Source of the DNA: Cobetia crustatorum
GTDB lineage: Bacteria > Pseudomonadota > Gammaproteobacteria > Pseudomonadales > Halomonadaceae
Assembly: GCF_000591415.1 (NCBI RefSeq)
Contig: NZ_JEMF01000017.1
Span: 1 to 34,921, forward strand
Reading direction: 5' to 3'
DNA: 34,921 bases
Shown here: piece after piece, positions 1 through 8,448 of the stretch
How positions within the stretch are numbered: the stretch's first letter is position 1
How the letters are laid out: the number at the start of each line of letters is the position of its first letter
Made by a program: the position numbers and the translations under genes
Notes under the pieces: model-generated
Databases searched by the model: none
What the model was told of the DNA's origin: nothing
The model's input: the letters and a program-made list of their open reading frames with translations, nothing else

Positions 1-63
1 CTTCACTTTTTCCTTTTTTCAAATATCTTTTCACCTTTCCTCGACTTCAAAAGGCCCCACGCC

Positions 64-765
64 ATGCGTCATCGCGATGAGCACAAGCAGCAGGCGTTAC
101 TTGAGGCCACGTTGACAGAGGTGTCCGAGCACGGCTTTGCCGTCACTTCCGTCGCGCGTATCGCCAAGGCGGCTGGCATGTCTCCTGGTACGGTCTATCT
201 CTATTACCGCGACAAGGAAGCATTACTGGAAGCGACTTTCATGGAAGTCGCCCGACGTATCATCGATGTAGCGATCGAGGCGTTTTCAGCCCCGCTTTCC
301 TCTGAAGCTTCTCAATCTTCTGAAGCCTTTCAACCCTCTGACGCGCCTGATCACATTGTCAGCCTCGAAATGATGATGAGCCAGGCTTCCAGTGAAGAAA
401 CGCTAGGTGCTGCGACGCATCAACTCAAGTCTGCTCTCGGGCGCGTCTGGCGAGCTTTGGTCAGTCTGGGGCATCGCGAGCCGGCACTGTTCCGCTTCCA
501 CGATCAATTTCTGCATTCTTCCCATATGCATGAGTCGCTCAAGATCGCCAATCAGGAGAAAGCCGCCGTTCTGTTGGATGCCTTCGCCATGGGCAAGCAG
601 AGCGGCATCTTGAAGCAGATTGATCTCGTGCTGATCGAGATATTCCTGTTCCGCACGATTTATAGCTTGCTGCAGGGAGAAGGTTGTCAGATTCCGCCCA
701 TCAGTGATGAAAGCTTTGATCAGGCCTTTGAAATGGCCTGGGATGCGATTGCGCAGCGTCCTTAG
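64..765 (+). CDS. TetR/AcrR-family transcriptional regulator
   Basis: This 233-residue protein has the N-terminal helix-turn-helix of TetR repressors: residues about 23-50 carry the HGFAVTSVARIAKAAG and GTVYLYYRDKEALL segments typical of the family. The C-terminal half is the variable ligand-binding/dimerisation domain. It lies just upstream of, and in the same direction as, an RND efflux adaptor and permease, so it probably represses that operon in response to an efflux substrate (inference from context). An odd Ser-rich insert at residues 79-96 is built from imperfect hexapeptide repeats (SSEASQ, SSEAFQ, PSDAPD) encoded by 18-bp direct repeats. No strong ribosome site precedes the ATG; AAAGG lies about nine bases upstream. 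The promoter is mostly outside the window. Confidence 0.93.
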   Translation: MRHRDEHKQQALLEATLTEVSEHGFAVTSVARIAKAAGMSPGTVYLYYRDKEALLEATFMEVARRIIDVAIEAFSAPLSSEASQSSEAFQPSDAPDHIVSLEMMMSQASSEETLGAATHQLKSALGRVWRALVSLGHREPALFRFHDQFLHSSHMHESLKIANQEKAAVLLDAFAMGKQSGILKQIDLVLIEIFLFRTIYSLLQGEGCQIPPISDESFDQAFEMAWDAIAQRP

Positions 766-914
766 ACGCCAAGAGGCGCCAGATGGGGCATGTCACCCAC
801 GTTGAAGCACTCGACATCACGATATACCGGCCATTGTCAGACCTTGCCTTGCGGCTTCATGCAGCTTGCTTGCACTGCCACCTTTTGAACCATCGATTAC
901 TCAAGGGCTCACCG

Positions 915-2117
915 ATGAATGTCTCGTCCCGTGCGTTGCGTCGTGCATCGTCACCCGCCACATGGCGTGGTGGTGCTGCGCTCAAGATGCTTTTCAGTCT
1001 GTTTCTCGCTGGTGGACTGGCGGCTTGTAGCGAGCCAGAAGCACCGCTGTCTCGTCAGCAGGTGTATCCGGTCAAGCTGATTGCGCTGTCCGATGAGGGA
1101 GGCGGTGTCATCCAGCGCTATCCCGGTGTCGTGGAAGCCTCTGAGCGCTCCAATCTGTCATTCCGAATTGGCGGTGAGCTGCGCACGCTGTCGGTACAAG
1201 CGGGCCAGGACGTCGAGAAGGGCGAACTGATTGCACTGTTGGATGATCGTGATGCCAACAGTGAACTCAATAATGCCCGCTCCAGCTTCAACCTGGCTCA
1301 GGCGACCTATAAGCGCATGAAGTATTCGGTAGATAAGGGGGCCATCAGCCGTGCACGCTTCGATGAGGCGAAAGCTGAATTCCAGTCGGCGCAGGCGCAG
1401 TTTTCGCGTGCGCAAGACCAGCTCAGTTATACCAAGTTGAAGGCGCCTTATGCTGGCGTGATTGCCCGTGTGCCGGTGGATAACTATCAGGTTGTTGCCG
1501 CTCAAGAGACCATTGCGGTGCTTCAGCAGCCAGGTCAGATCGATGTCACCTTCAATATGCCAGAACGTCAGGTGCGTGGCATTAATCGTGAGCGTGCCGC
1601 TGCTGGCCGTCGCGGAGATGAGGCACTGGCCTGGGTGCACTTCGGAAGTGGCAAGCAGCGCTATCCGGCTCGCTACAAGGAACATGACGCCAGCGCCAGC
1701 GAAGGCTCACTGAGCTATCAGGTCACCCTGACGCTACCTGAGCCGCAGAACATCACTGTGCTGTCGGGCATGAGTGCCACTGTAGAGTTGGATATGCAGC
1801 AGCTGACCGGTGCAGTGAAGGGACAGTGGCGAGTGCCGATGGAGGCTGTCGTGATGCGTGATTCAGCTCCCGATCAAGCAGTGGTCTGGCGTTATGTGCC
1901 CAAGGTGAGCGATAGCGCTTCGGCCACTGACGGAGGGCAATCGGATGATGAGCAGGGCACGGTAGAGATCATCAAGGTGAAAGTGCTGCAGGCGACGGGC
2001 AAGGGGATGGTCATCAGTGGCGAACTCAGCGCCGGTGACCGTCTGGTCACCGCGGGCGCAAGCCGCATGACAGCTGGGGAGCGTGTGCGTCCCTGGGTCA
2101 AGGAAGCGGGGCTCTAA
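915..2117 (+). CDS. RND efflux periplasmic adaptor (HlyD/AcrA family lipoprotein)
   Basis: A 400-residue membrane-fusion protein linking an inner-membrane RND pump to an outer-membrane channel. Residues 1-38 form a lipoprotein signal ending in LAGGLAAC, so Cys38 is the likely lipidation site. Then come a beta-barrel strand, a lipoyl half (GQDVEKGELIALLDDRD), an alpha-helical hairpin rich in AQA and the second lipoyl half (KLKAPYAGVIARVPVDNYQVV). I chose the ATG at 915 because AAGGG sits seven bases upstream and it gives a proper lipoprotein signal. A longer reading from 783 also has a plausible AGAGG site but adds 44 residues that do not fit an export signal. The stop is three bases before the permease start, so the two are co-transcribed and probably co-translated. 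Confidence 0.92.
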   Translation: MNVSSRALRRASSPATWRGGAALKMLFSLFLAGGLAACSEPEAPLSRQQVYPVKLIALSDEGGGVIQRYPGVVEASERSNLSFRIGGELRTLSVQAGQDVEKGELIALLDDRDANSELNNARSSFNLAQATYKRMKYSVDKGAISRARFDEAKAEFQSAQAQFSRAQDQLSYTKLKAPYAGVIARVPVDNYQVVAAQETIAVLQQPGQIDVTFNMPERQVRGINRERAAAGRRGDEALAWVHFGSGKQRYPARYKEHDASASEGSLSYQVTLTLPEPQNITVLSGMSATVELDMQQLTGAVKGQWRVPMEAVVMRDSAPDQAVVWRYVPKVSDSASATDGGQSDDEQGTVEIIKVKVLQATGKGMVISGELSAGDRLVTAGASRMTAGERVRPWVKEAGL

Positions 2118-2120
2118 TCC

Positions 2121-2903
2121 ATGGTCGATTATTTCCTGAGGCACAAGGTCATCAGCTGGATGGTTGTGCTGCTGCTGTCAGTCGGCGGTGTGATGTCATT
2201 CTTCGGTCTCGGCCAGCTGGAATTCCCTGAGTTCACCATTCGCAATGCAGTGGTGGTGACTCAGTATCCGGGTGCAACACCGCAACAGGTGGAAGAAGAG
2301 GTCACGCTGCCACTGGAGAAAGCGATTCAGCAGATACCCAATCTCAAGCGTGTCAGTTCGGTCAATAGTTCCGGGCTGTCGCAGATTACGCTGGAGCTGG
2401 AGAGCAAGGTTCGCGCTGATGAGATGCAGCAGTACTGGGACCTGTTGCGTCGCAAGATCAATGACGCTCAGTCCAGTCTGCCGCCGGGCAGTAGTGCCTC
2501 TATCGTCAATGACGATTTCGGTGATGTGTTCGGGTTGTTATACAACCTGAGTGGGCAGGGGTATTCACCACATGATCTGGAAGATCAGGCTGATCTTTTG
2601 CAGCGTGAGCTGACACTGGTGGAAGGTGTGAAGAAGGTCACCATCGTTGGCGCACGCAGTGAACAGGTCATCGTGGCACTCGATCGTGATCGCATGCAGG
2701 CACTGAATATCTCACCCGATCAGCTTGCCAATCTGCTCAATGCACAGAACGTGATCGGGAACGCTGGTCGTATTCGCCAGAATGGCCTGTCGCTTGAGCT
2801 ACAGCCCAGCGGCGAGTTCACCAGCGTACGTGATCTCGAGCAATTGGTGGTGGGTCGTCCCGGTAATGGTGGCCTGGTGCATCTCGGCGATATTGCTCGG
2901 TGA
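2121..2903 (+). CDS. RND efflux permease, N-terminal fragment (frameshifted)
   Basis: The first 260 residues of an AcrB/HAE-type RND proton-drug antiporter: TM1 at about residues 8-28, then the periplasmic porter start with the family motif VVVTQYPGATPQQVEEEV. Reading stops at TGA 2901-2903 in the middle of the porter domain (after LVHLGDIAR), far short of the usual length of about 1,030 residues. The rest of the protein continues one frame back from 2900, so a single base appears to be missing (GGG read as GG at 2899-2900 would restore Ala-Arg-Val-Ser-Arg). Alone this fragment cannot pump. Together with the next entry it makes an ordinary full-length permease partnered with the adaptor upstream. 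Confidence 0.85.
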   Translation: MVDYFLRHKVISWMVVLLLSVGGVMSFFGLGQLEFPEFTIRNAVVVTQYPGATPQQVEEEVTLPLEKAIQQIPNLKRVSSVNSSGLSQITLELESKVRADEMQQYWDLLRRKINDAQSSLPPGSSASIVNDDFGDVFGLLYNLSGQGYSPHDLEDQADLLQRELTLVEGVKKVTIVGARSEQVIVALDRDRMQALNISPDQLANLLNAQNVIGNAGRIRQNGLSLELQPSGEFTSVRDLEQLVVGRPGNGGLVHLGDIAR

Positions 2904-5200
2904 GCCGTGAATACACCGAGTCTCCCTCGCGGACCTATCACGCTGATGGCAAGACAGCGCTATCGATGGGTATCTCGTTTGCCTCCGGCGTCAACGTCGT
3001 TGAGGTCGGTGAGCGTGTCGATCAGCACCTTGCCACGCTGGAAACACGCATGCCGCTAGGGATGGAGCTGACCACGGTATATCACCAGCCACAGGTGGTA
3101 GATGAGGCCGTCTCGGGTTTCCTGATCAACCTGGCGGAGGCCGTCGGCATCGTGATTCTGGTGCTGTTGCTCTTCATGGGGCTCAAGAGCGGCGTGCTGA
3201 TGGGATTGGTGCTACTGATCACCATCCTCGGTACCTTCGTGATGATGTCGTTGCATGGCATCGAGTTGCAGAAGATCTCGCTGGGAGCGCTGATCATCGC
3301 GCTGGGCATGTTGGTGGATAACGCCATCGTGGTCACCGAAGGCATGTTGATTGGCTTGCAGCGTGGCAAGACCAAGCGCCAAGCGGCGCATGAGGTGGTT
3401 AGCCAGAATCGTCTACCGTTGTTGGGTGCCACAGTGATTGCGATTACGGCTTTCGCGCCGATCGGACTGTCGCCAGATGCCACGGGGGAATTCGTCGGTT
3501 CGCTGTTCTGGGTGCTGTGTTACTCGCTGCTGCTGAGCTGGATCACCGCGCTGACGCTGACTCCGTTCTTCTTCGACATGTTCTTTCGTGAGGCGCGTGA
3601 ACGCGCACCGGAAGAGGTACAGGATGCACAGGAAGATCCCTACCGTGGCGTGATTTTCCGCGTCTTCCGCAGTTTGCTGGGCTGGGCTATTCGTCTGCGC
3701 TGGCTGACATTGGGCGGGGTGCTAGCGCTACTGGTGGTAGCCGTGATGAGTTTCGGTCAGGTCAAGAATGCCTTCTTCCCCGATGCCTCCACACCGCTGT
3801 TCTTCGTCGATGTCTGGACGCCGGAAGGTACCGACGTACTCGAGACCAAGCAGCGGATGATGCGCCTGGAACAGCAGGTGCTGAAAATGGAAAAGGTCAA
3901 TCACGTCACCAGTATCACAGGGGGAGGCGCTCAGCGCTTCACGCTGACCTACTCGCCGGAGGACAGCTACGCGAGCTTCGGTCAGCTGATTGTCGAGACA
4001 CAAGACCGTGATAGTCGCGAGGCACGAATGGAGGAAGTGATCCATCTGCTGCGTAGCCAGTACCCCGATGTGGAGTACAAGGTGCAGGCGCTGCAGGTGG
4101 GTCCTTCGGCCAAGGCCAGTCTTGAGGCGCGTCTCTATGGCGAAGACCCGGCTGTACTGCGGCAGCTGGCTGCCAAGGTACGTGGTGTGTTTGAGGATGA
4201 GCCGCTGGCAGACAGCATCCGTCTGTCGTGGCGTAATCGCGTCAATCGTCTGGAGCCTGAATTCCTCGACGACCAGGCGCGTCGGGTCGGGGTGACCCGT
4301 GATGCACTGCATCAAGCGCTGTTGATCAATAGCGATGGTGAAAGTGTCGGCGTCTATCGTGAAGGCTCGGAGTTGATCCCGATCCTGCTGCGCGGCGAAG
4401 AGGAACAACGCTTTGATCTGGATACATTGGCCAGTCTCAACGTGTGGAGCGAGGAGCAGGACACCTATGTGCCGGCTGGCTCAGTGATGGGGCCACTCAA
4501 GACCGAACTGCGTGATCCACTGATCAAGCGACGTAATCGTGAGCGCATGCTGGCGGTATATGCCGAACCGATGCCACTCTCCGGCGAGACGGCGGCCAGT
4601 GTACTGGGGCGTATTCGCCCCAAGGTCGAAGCCATCGAGCTGCCTGAGGGTTATCACCTCGAGTGGGGAGGGGAGTTCGAGACCTCAACCGATGCTCAGA
4701 AATCGCTGTTCTCCTCGTTGCCGATGGGGCTGCTGGGTATGTTCGTGATCACTGTGCTGCTGTTCTCCAACCTGCGTCAGGCGCTCGCCATCTGGTCTAT
4801 CGTGCCGTTGACGCTGATCGGAATCATCAGCGGCTTGATCGTGTTCGGTGCACCGTTCACCTTCATGGCACTGCTCGGAACGTTGAGTCTGGTCGGTATG
4901 GTGCTCAAGAATGCCATCGTACTGGTGGAAGAGATCAATGTGCAGTTGGCTGAGCAGGAGGATCGCTTCCAGGCAGTGGTGCAGGCGGCAGTCAGCCGTG
5001 TACGACCTGTCTCGATGGCGGCCATTACCACCATGCTGGGCATGATCCCGCTATTCCCGGATGCCTTCTTCTCCAGCATGGCGGTGGTCATTGTCTTCGG
5101 TCTTGGGGTGGCCACGTTACTGACATTGGTCGTGCTGCCGGTGGCGTATTGCGCGTTGTTCCGCATTCCAACCAGCAAGCCCGCGGTATCAGTGGTCTAG
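2900..5200 (+). CDS. RND efflux permease, C-terminal fragment (frameshifted)
   Basis: These 766 residues complete the RND permease begun upstream. TM helices 2-6 begin near residue 78. The segment GALIIALGMLVDNAIVV holds the TM4 proton-relay aspartate (Asp140 of this fragment). The second porter repeat follows, then TM helices 8-12 from about residue 625, ending at VVLPVAYCALFRI. The only initiator at the junction is GTG 2900, overlapping the TGA of the first fragment. No good ribosome site precedes it, so separate initiation is doubtful. The junction is not a canonical slippery heptamer, so I do not favour programmed frameshifting. Either the gene is inactivated or the assembly lost one G. 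A hairpin at 5239-5271 follows. Confidence 0.85.
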   Translation: MSREYTESPSRTYHADGKTALSMGISFASGVNVVEVGERVDQHLATLETRMPLGMELTTVYHQPQVVDEAVSGFLINLAEAVGIVILVLLLFMGLKSGVLMGLVLLITILGTFVMMSLHGIELQKISLGALIIALGMLVDNAIVVTEGMLIGLQRGKTKRQAAHEVVSQNRLPLLGATVIAITAFAPIGLSPDATGEFVGSLFWVLCYSLLLSWITALTLTPFFFDMFFREARERAPEEVQDAQEDPYRGVIFRVFRSLLGWAIRLRWLTLGGVLALLVVAVMSFGQVKNAFFPDASTPLFFVDVWTPEGTDVLETKQRMMRLEQQVLKMEKVNHVTSITGGGAQRFTLTYSPEDSYASFGQLIVETQDRDSREARMEEVIHLLRSQYPDVEYKVQALQVGPSAKASLEARLYGEDPAVLRQLAAKVRGVFEDEPLADSIRLSWRNRVNRLEPEFLDDQARRVGVTRDALHQALLINSDGESVGVYREGSELIPILLRGEEEQRFDLDTLASLNVWSEEQDTYVPAGSVMGPLKTELRDPLIKRRNRERMLAVYAEPMPLSGETAASVLGRIRPKVEAIELPEGYHLEWGGEFETSTDAQKSLFSSLPMGLLGMFVITVLLFSNLRQALAIWSIVPLTLIGIISGLIVFGAPFTFMALLGTLSLVGMVLKNAIVLVEEINVQLAEQEDRFQAVVQAAVSRVRPVSMAAITTMLGMIPLFPDAFFSSMAVVIVFGLGVATLLTLVVLPVAYCALFRIPTSKPAVSVV

Positions 5201-5238
5201 TGACAAACCTGTGACTTCTGACGTTTGTTGATTCATCG

Positions 5239-5271
5239 ACGCCCGATGACAGTGCTGCTGTCCTCGGGCGT
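5239..5271 (+). terminator. Hairpin after RND operon, possible terminator
   Basis: An inverted repeat pairs 5239-5246 (ACGCCCGA) with 5264-5271 (TCGGGCGT). The stem continues as GACAG/CTGTC after one mismatch and closes on TGCTG. It lies 39 bases after the permease stop. The following bases are not a T-run, so it may be a weak terminator or a 3' stabilising hairpin. Confidence 0.45.
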
Positions 5272-5311
5272 TATGGTGAATGCGGAAAGAATTTGCCAAT
5301 TCTCTCGCTTG

Positions 5312-5335
5312 TTGACACGACAATGAACCGTGTCA
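5312..5335 (+). promoter_or_regulatory. Inverted repeat over a TTGACA box upstream of DUF1266 gene
   Basis: TTGACA at 5312-5317 matches a sigma-70 -35 box. It overlaps a perfect 7-bp inverted repeat, TGACACG (5313-5319) and CGTGTCA (5329-5335), which could be a repressor site. No convincing -10 lies at the standard spacing; TACACT at 5375-5380 is too far away to pair with it. The promoter call is therefore tentative. Confidence 0.3.
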
Positions 5336-5456
5336 GGTTCGCGTTAGGGGGCATCGCCAGAAGCGCCTTTCCGTTACACTATGCGCCGCTGGTCGCTATA
5401 TGCGACCTTTCTGAATCGATGCATTTGTCGAATCCTGTCGAGTCGTGAGGTGTGCC

Positions 5457-7520
5457 TTGGTCGAACCCCTGAGTGCCTGGTGGGGGCAGCAGTTGGTGTT
5501 GTGCGGTTGGGGTTTCAGTGCCGCACCGGAAACGGTGTGGACGCCCGAGGAGGCGCGTGCGCGTCTGACGGCAATGGAAGTTCCTGATGCAGGCGAACTG
5601 GGATGGCGTTTGCTTGAAGCCTTCCCGAATGACACGCCGGACCCACTGCACCAGTTGGAGGCGTTGGAATTACTGGCGCTGGCCCGCACCGCCGGTTGGC
5701 TGTCTGCTGCGCGTACGCGCGGCTGGCAGCTGCGGCTGCTCACGGCAATCGCCGGGCACTTCAGTTCGCTTGATGATTGGCTGAAGGCACTCGCGCATTC
5801 CCGTAGTGACGCCGGCTGGACACGCGGCGACGATGGCTTCTTTGAAGCCAGCCTGGCGCTCTCGCAGCTTGAGCATGAAGACGCCGGCGTTACCTGGTCG
5901 CGACTGCAGACAGCGCTCGAAGACATCTCCACTGTGCCTGCCACTGAACTGTGGCCGCAGGGCGAGCGTGATCGGGTGTGGATGGCGCGCGCCATCTTCT
6001 CGCCCTGGGTCGGCGGACACGACGTGGTGCGTGACGCGAGCGGACTTTGCGAAGCGGCTGAAAGCGGCTTCTCTGCCGAGGCGCATTGGCCGGATGTGCA
6101 GCGTTGGTTGAGCGATACCTGGGCAATCACCGGGCGTGACGAGTTGATCCGTCTATTGCTGTGGCTGGCTGCTCAAGGCCATCGTTATGGCTGGGATATC
6201 GATAGCGCACGTCTGCTCGGTGCTAGCGGAAGTGAGCGTGCAGCGTGGCTCAGTGAGCTGGAAAATGACGCTGTCGAAGAAGCGGCTGCACGCAAGGCAG
6301 AAGGTAATAAGGGGCCGCCCGCGCATGCTGCCGCCAGTGCAGAACTCGCCGATAGCGCACTCGAACAGGGCCCGTCACCGGTGGCCTATGGTGAGTTGTT
6401 GCTAAATTATATGGATCGCGGTGAGCCACTGGAGTTTGCTGCATGGGACTGGCTACGACTGGTCGATCTGTCCTTTGCCGGACTCTGTGCTGGTTGGCTG
6501 AGTCGCGAGGAAGGCGAGGATTTCGCTGCCCACGGTGTCGACTTGCTGGTGCGTCGCTATGCTGACTGGCAGGGGGTAGCACGCGCCTACCAGCGCGGGC
6601 GAGGCTTGTTCGAAGGCGCTGACCTGATGCACGACACTGACAGTGATTGGCGTCCGCTGGTGTCTTCACCGCTGACACCGCTGCGCTGTCAGCTGCATGC
6701 ACTGCTGCCTGATCACCTGCGTGAGCGTTCACGGACAGCGATCCGTCGCTGGCGTAGTGATAGTCGCCACTGGGTGCTGGCCATCGCCAGTATCCGTGAG
6801 CCCGATATTCTGTATCGTCAGGGATTGTCGTCTGATATTGACGAGCCTCGCCGCGAAGAAGCTCGCCAATATCTCAATGAGACACTGGCACTGGACACCC
6901 GTGATGGCGCGCAGGGCATGGCGCGCTTTTGGCTACCTGCGCAGGCACACCATCTTAATCAGCTGGCGGCAGATGCCGCACGTGGTGCCTTGCCTGATGC
7001 TCAGACACCGTTTGGCCGTGCTGACAGTGTTGAGCTTGAGCGCCGTCAGCGACTCGCGATATGCCACCGCCATCCGGCCACCATCGTGATGGCGGAGAAA
7101 TACGCCTTTTATCTGTTGATGGTGCAGGACACGACTGACTTTGTCGTCGAGGAGCTGGCTGAGTGTGCCGAGCGCCTGCGCAGTGTGCTGTGTCGCTTCT
7201 ACCCAGATGCGCGGCGCCTGCTGGAGGCCTGGGCAGTATGGGAGTCGGCGGTGCCAGAACTTGAGGATCATCCGCTCGCCAATGAGATCCGTTGGCACCT
7301 CGAGGACCCCGGTAGCCTGTTCCATTGGCTCGACTGGCATCCGCGTGCATGGGAGGAGCCAGGCTACGCCCGAGTCTCGACCGCTTTACCTCCCTGGCAC
7401 TCAGCGGGCCGCTCAATACACCCTGCTGGGGTGAGCCGATGGTGGAGTATGGGCGCGGTATCGAGGAACTTAGCGGCTGGTTGGAAGGTCACTATGGTCT
7501 CGGCAATGCGGAGATGTTGA
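5457..7520 (+). CDS. DUF1266-type repeat protein, N-terminal fragment (frameshifted)
   Basis: A large soluble, Trp- and Leu-rich, acidic protein with no signal peptide or membrane helix. Around residues 317-391 it has a unit characteristic of DUF1266 (E. coli YbeU/YbeR type): AAWDWLRLVDLSFAG, then GWLSREEGEDF, then RRYADWQGVARAY. A more diverged copy lies at about residues 62-112 (ARTAGWLSAARTRGW ... HFSSLDDWLKAL). The biochemical role of DUF1266 is unknown to me. The TTG at 5457 has GAGG six bases upstream and is my preferred start; GTG 5445 in the same frame is the alternative. True homologous reading ends near 7370 (WEEPGYA). Codons from there to the stop at 7520 are out of frame, so the last 50 or so residues are not native. 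Confidence 0.7.
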   Translation: MVEPLSAWWGQQLVLCGWGFSAAPETVWTPEEARARLTAMEVPDAGELGWRLLEAFPNDTPDPLHQLEALELLALARTAGWLSAARTRGWQLRLLTAIAGHFSSLDDWLKALAHSRSDAGWTRGDDGFFEASLALSQLEHEDAGVTWSRLQTALEDISTVPATELWPQGERDRVWMARAIFSPWVGGHDVVRDASGLCEAAESGFSAEAHWPDVQRWLSDTWAITGRDELIRLLLWLAAQGHRYGWDIDSARLLGASGSERAAWLSELENDAVEEAAARKAEGNKGPPAHAAASAELADSALEQGPSPVAYGELLLNYMDRGEPLEFAAWDWLRLVDLSFAGLCAGWLSREEGEDFAAHGVDLLVRRYADWQGVARAYQRGRGLFEGADLMHDTDSDWRPLVSSPLTPLRCQLHALLPDHLRERSRTAIRRWRSDSRHWVLAIASIREPDILYRQGLSSDIDEPRREEARQYLNETLALDTRDGAQGMARFWLPAQAHHLNQLAADAARGALPDAQTPFGRADSVELERRQRLAICHRHPATIVMAEKYAFYLLMVQDTTDFVVEELAECAERLRSVLCRFYPDARRLLEAWAVWESAVPELEDHPLANEIRWHLEDPGSLFHWLDWHPRAWEEPGYARVSTALPPWHSAGRSIHPAGVSRWWSMGAVSRNLAAGWKVTMVSAMRRC

Positions 7521-8083
7521 CGGGCTTTCTCGATTTCCTGCGTGATGCCGGTGATCGTGACGAATATCTGATCAATTACGGGCCTTACACGCTTAACCGC
7601 TCGCGCCTCGATAATGAGATTGCGGTGCTTGAAAGCGCCGAGAGAGGCGATGACGAGCAGGTCCATCTGGATCGTCTGCGGCGGGTCAGAGACAATGAAG
7701 CGCGTTGCAACGAACTGGATATGGCCGCGTGGGATATCGCTCAGATGGTTGATCTCGCGATTGCAGGTCGTCAGTTGGGATGGCTGGACGAAGTTGCCTT
7801 CACGGCATATCTCGACACTGCCTACGACATGGCGCGTGATCACTACGGTAGCTGGAAGGAATACGCACGTGGCCTGTTCGCTGGCTATGCCTTCTTCATG
7901 GGGGATACCGACCAGCGTGACAGCTTCCTGCGCGGCTTCCGTGATGCCTTGATTCAGTGGCTGACCGCTGCACCGCCGTTGGCGGGTGCATGGTCGAGTC
8001 TCGATTTCCCGGGTGCTCGGCCTGGTCACTGGCCTGCACTGCATTTGGATATCCTGAGCGGTGATGCCCGTACGTTGCATTGA
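7439..8083 (+). CDS. DUF1266-type repeat protein, C-terminal fragment (frameshifted)
   Basis: This frame continues the preceding gene after an apparent one-base deletion near 7369-7371; restoring CCCC there reads Tyr-Ala-Pro-Ser-Leu-Asp-Arg. It holds the clearest DUF1266 unit: MAAWDIAQMVDLAIAG, QLGWLDEVAFTAYL, then HYGSWKEYARGLFAGYAFF. The native frame extends back to about 7372, but the first initiator with a ribosome-site-like stretch (GGGGTGAG) is ATG 7439, giving 214 residues if expressed alone. Intact, the protein would be about 875 residues, with at least two and probably three copies of the unit. It overlaps the out-of-frame tail of the N-terminal fragment. A perfect hairpin at 8151-8173 follows. 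Confidence 0.7.
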   Translation: MVEYGRGIEELSGWLEGHYGLGNAEMLTGFLDFLRDAGDRDEYLINYGPYTLNRSRLDNEIAVLESAERGDDEQVHLDRLRRVRDNEARCNELDMAAWDIAQMVDLAIAGRQLGWLDEVAFTAYLDTAYDMARDHYGSWKEYARGLFAGYAFFMGDTDQRDSFLRGFRDALIQWLTAAPPLAGAWSSLDFPGARPGHWPALHLDILSGDARTLH

Positions 8084-8150
8084 GCCTGATGGGGTGATGC
8101 TTATTGGCATGGGCAGTTGGTTCAGCTGCCAGTGATCCATGAAATGCATT

Positions 8151-8173
8151 CGAGGGGATAGACAGTCCCCTCG
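8151..8173 (+). terminator. Perfect 8-bp hairpin downstream of DUF1266 gene
   Basis: CGAGGGGA (8151-8158) and TCCCCTCG (8166-8173) pair perfectly around a 7-base loop, 68 bases after the stop codon. The run ATTTT nearby is weak, so this is a probable but not certain factor-independent terminator. I see no gene in the rest of the 8084-8448 gap. Confidence 0.5.
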
Positions 8174-8448
8174 ATGAGATTTTGCCTGATGCTTTAGTCT
8201 ATCATTGCAGGCAATGGCATACGGATTGCGTAAACATGCACTACCATCGTGCGAACGACCTTTCGTTGTCATGCCAGAGGTAAGGTGTGTCGCTGGTTTT
8301 TTGATTCGCATTTTAGGCAGGCAGATGTTCCACCACAATGGAGTACTTGCCTGCTTTACGTTTTTGTCATGCACCATCTGTTATCGCCGTCCGCAAGCAC
8401 TGACTACCGTCATCATTACAGTGCCGGGCCCACGACGAGGAATGCTGG

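Noticed and set aside
783-914. N-terminal extension of the RND adaptor
   Set aside because: Although AGAGG precedes ATG 783, the extra 44 residues spoil the lipoprotein signal; the ATG at 915 has its own ribosome site.
2893-2906. Programmed -1 frameshifting to join the RND permease halves
   Set aside because: The bases before the TGA (GCTCGGTGA) do not form an X-XXY-YYZ slippery heptamer, and I see no downstream pseudoknot. A deletion or assembly error is simpler.
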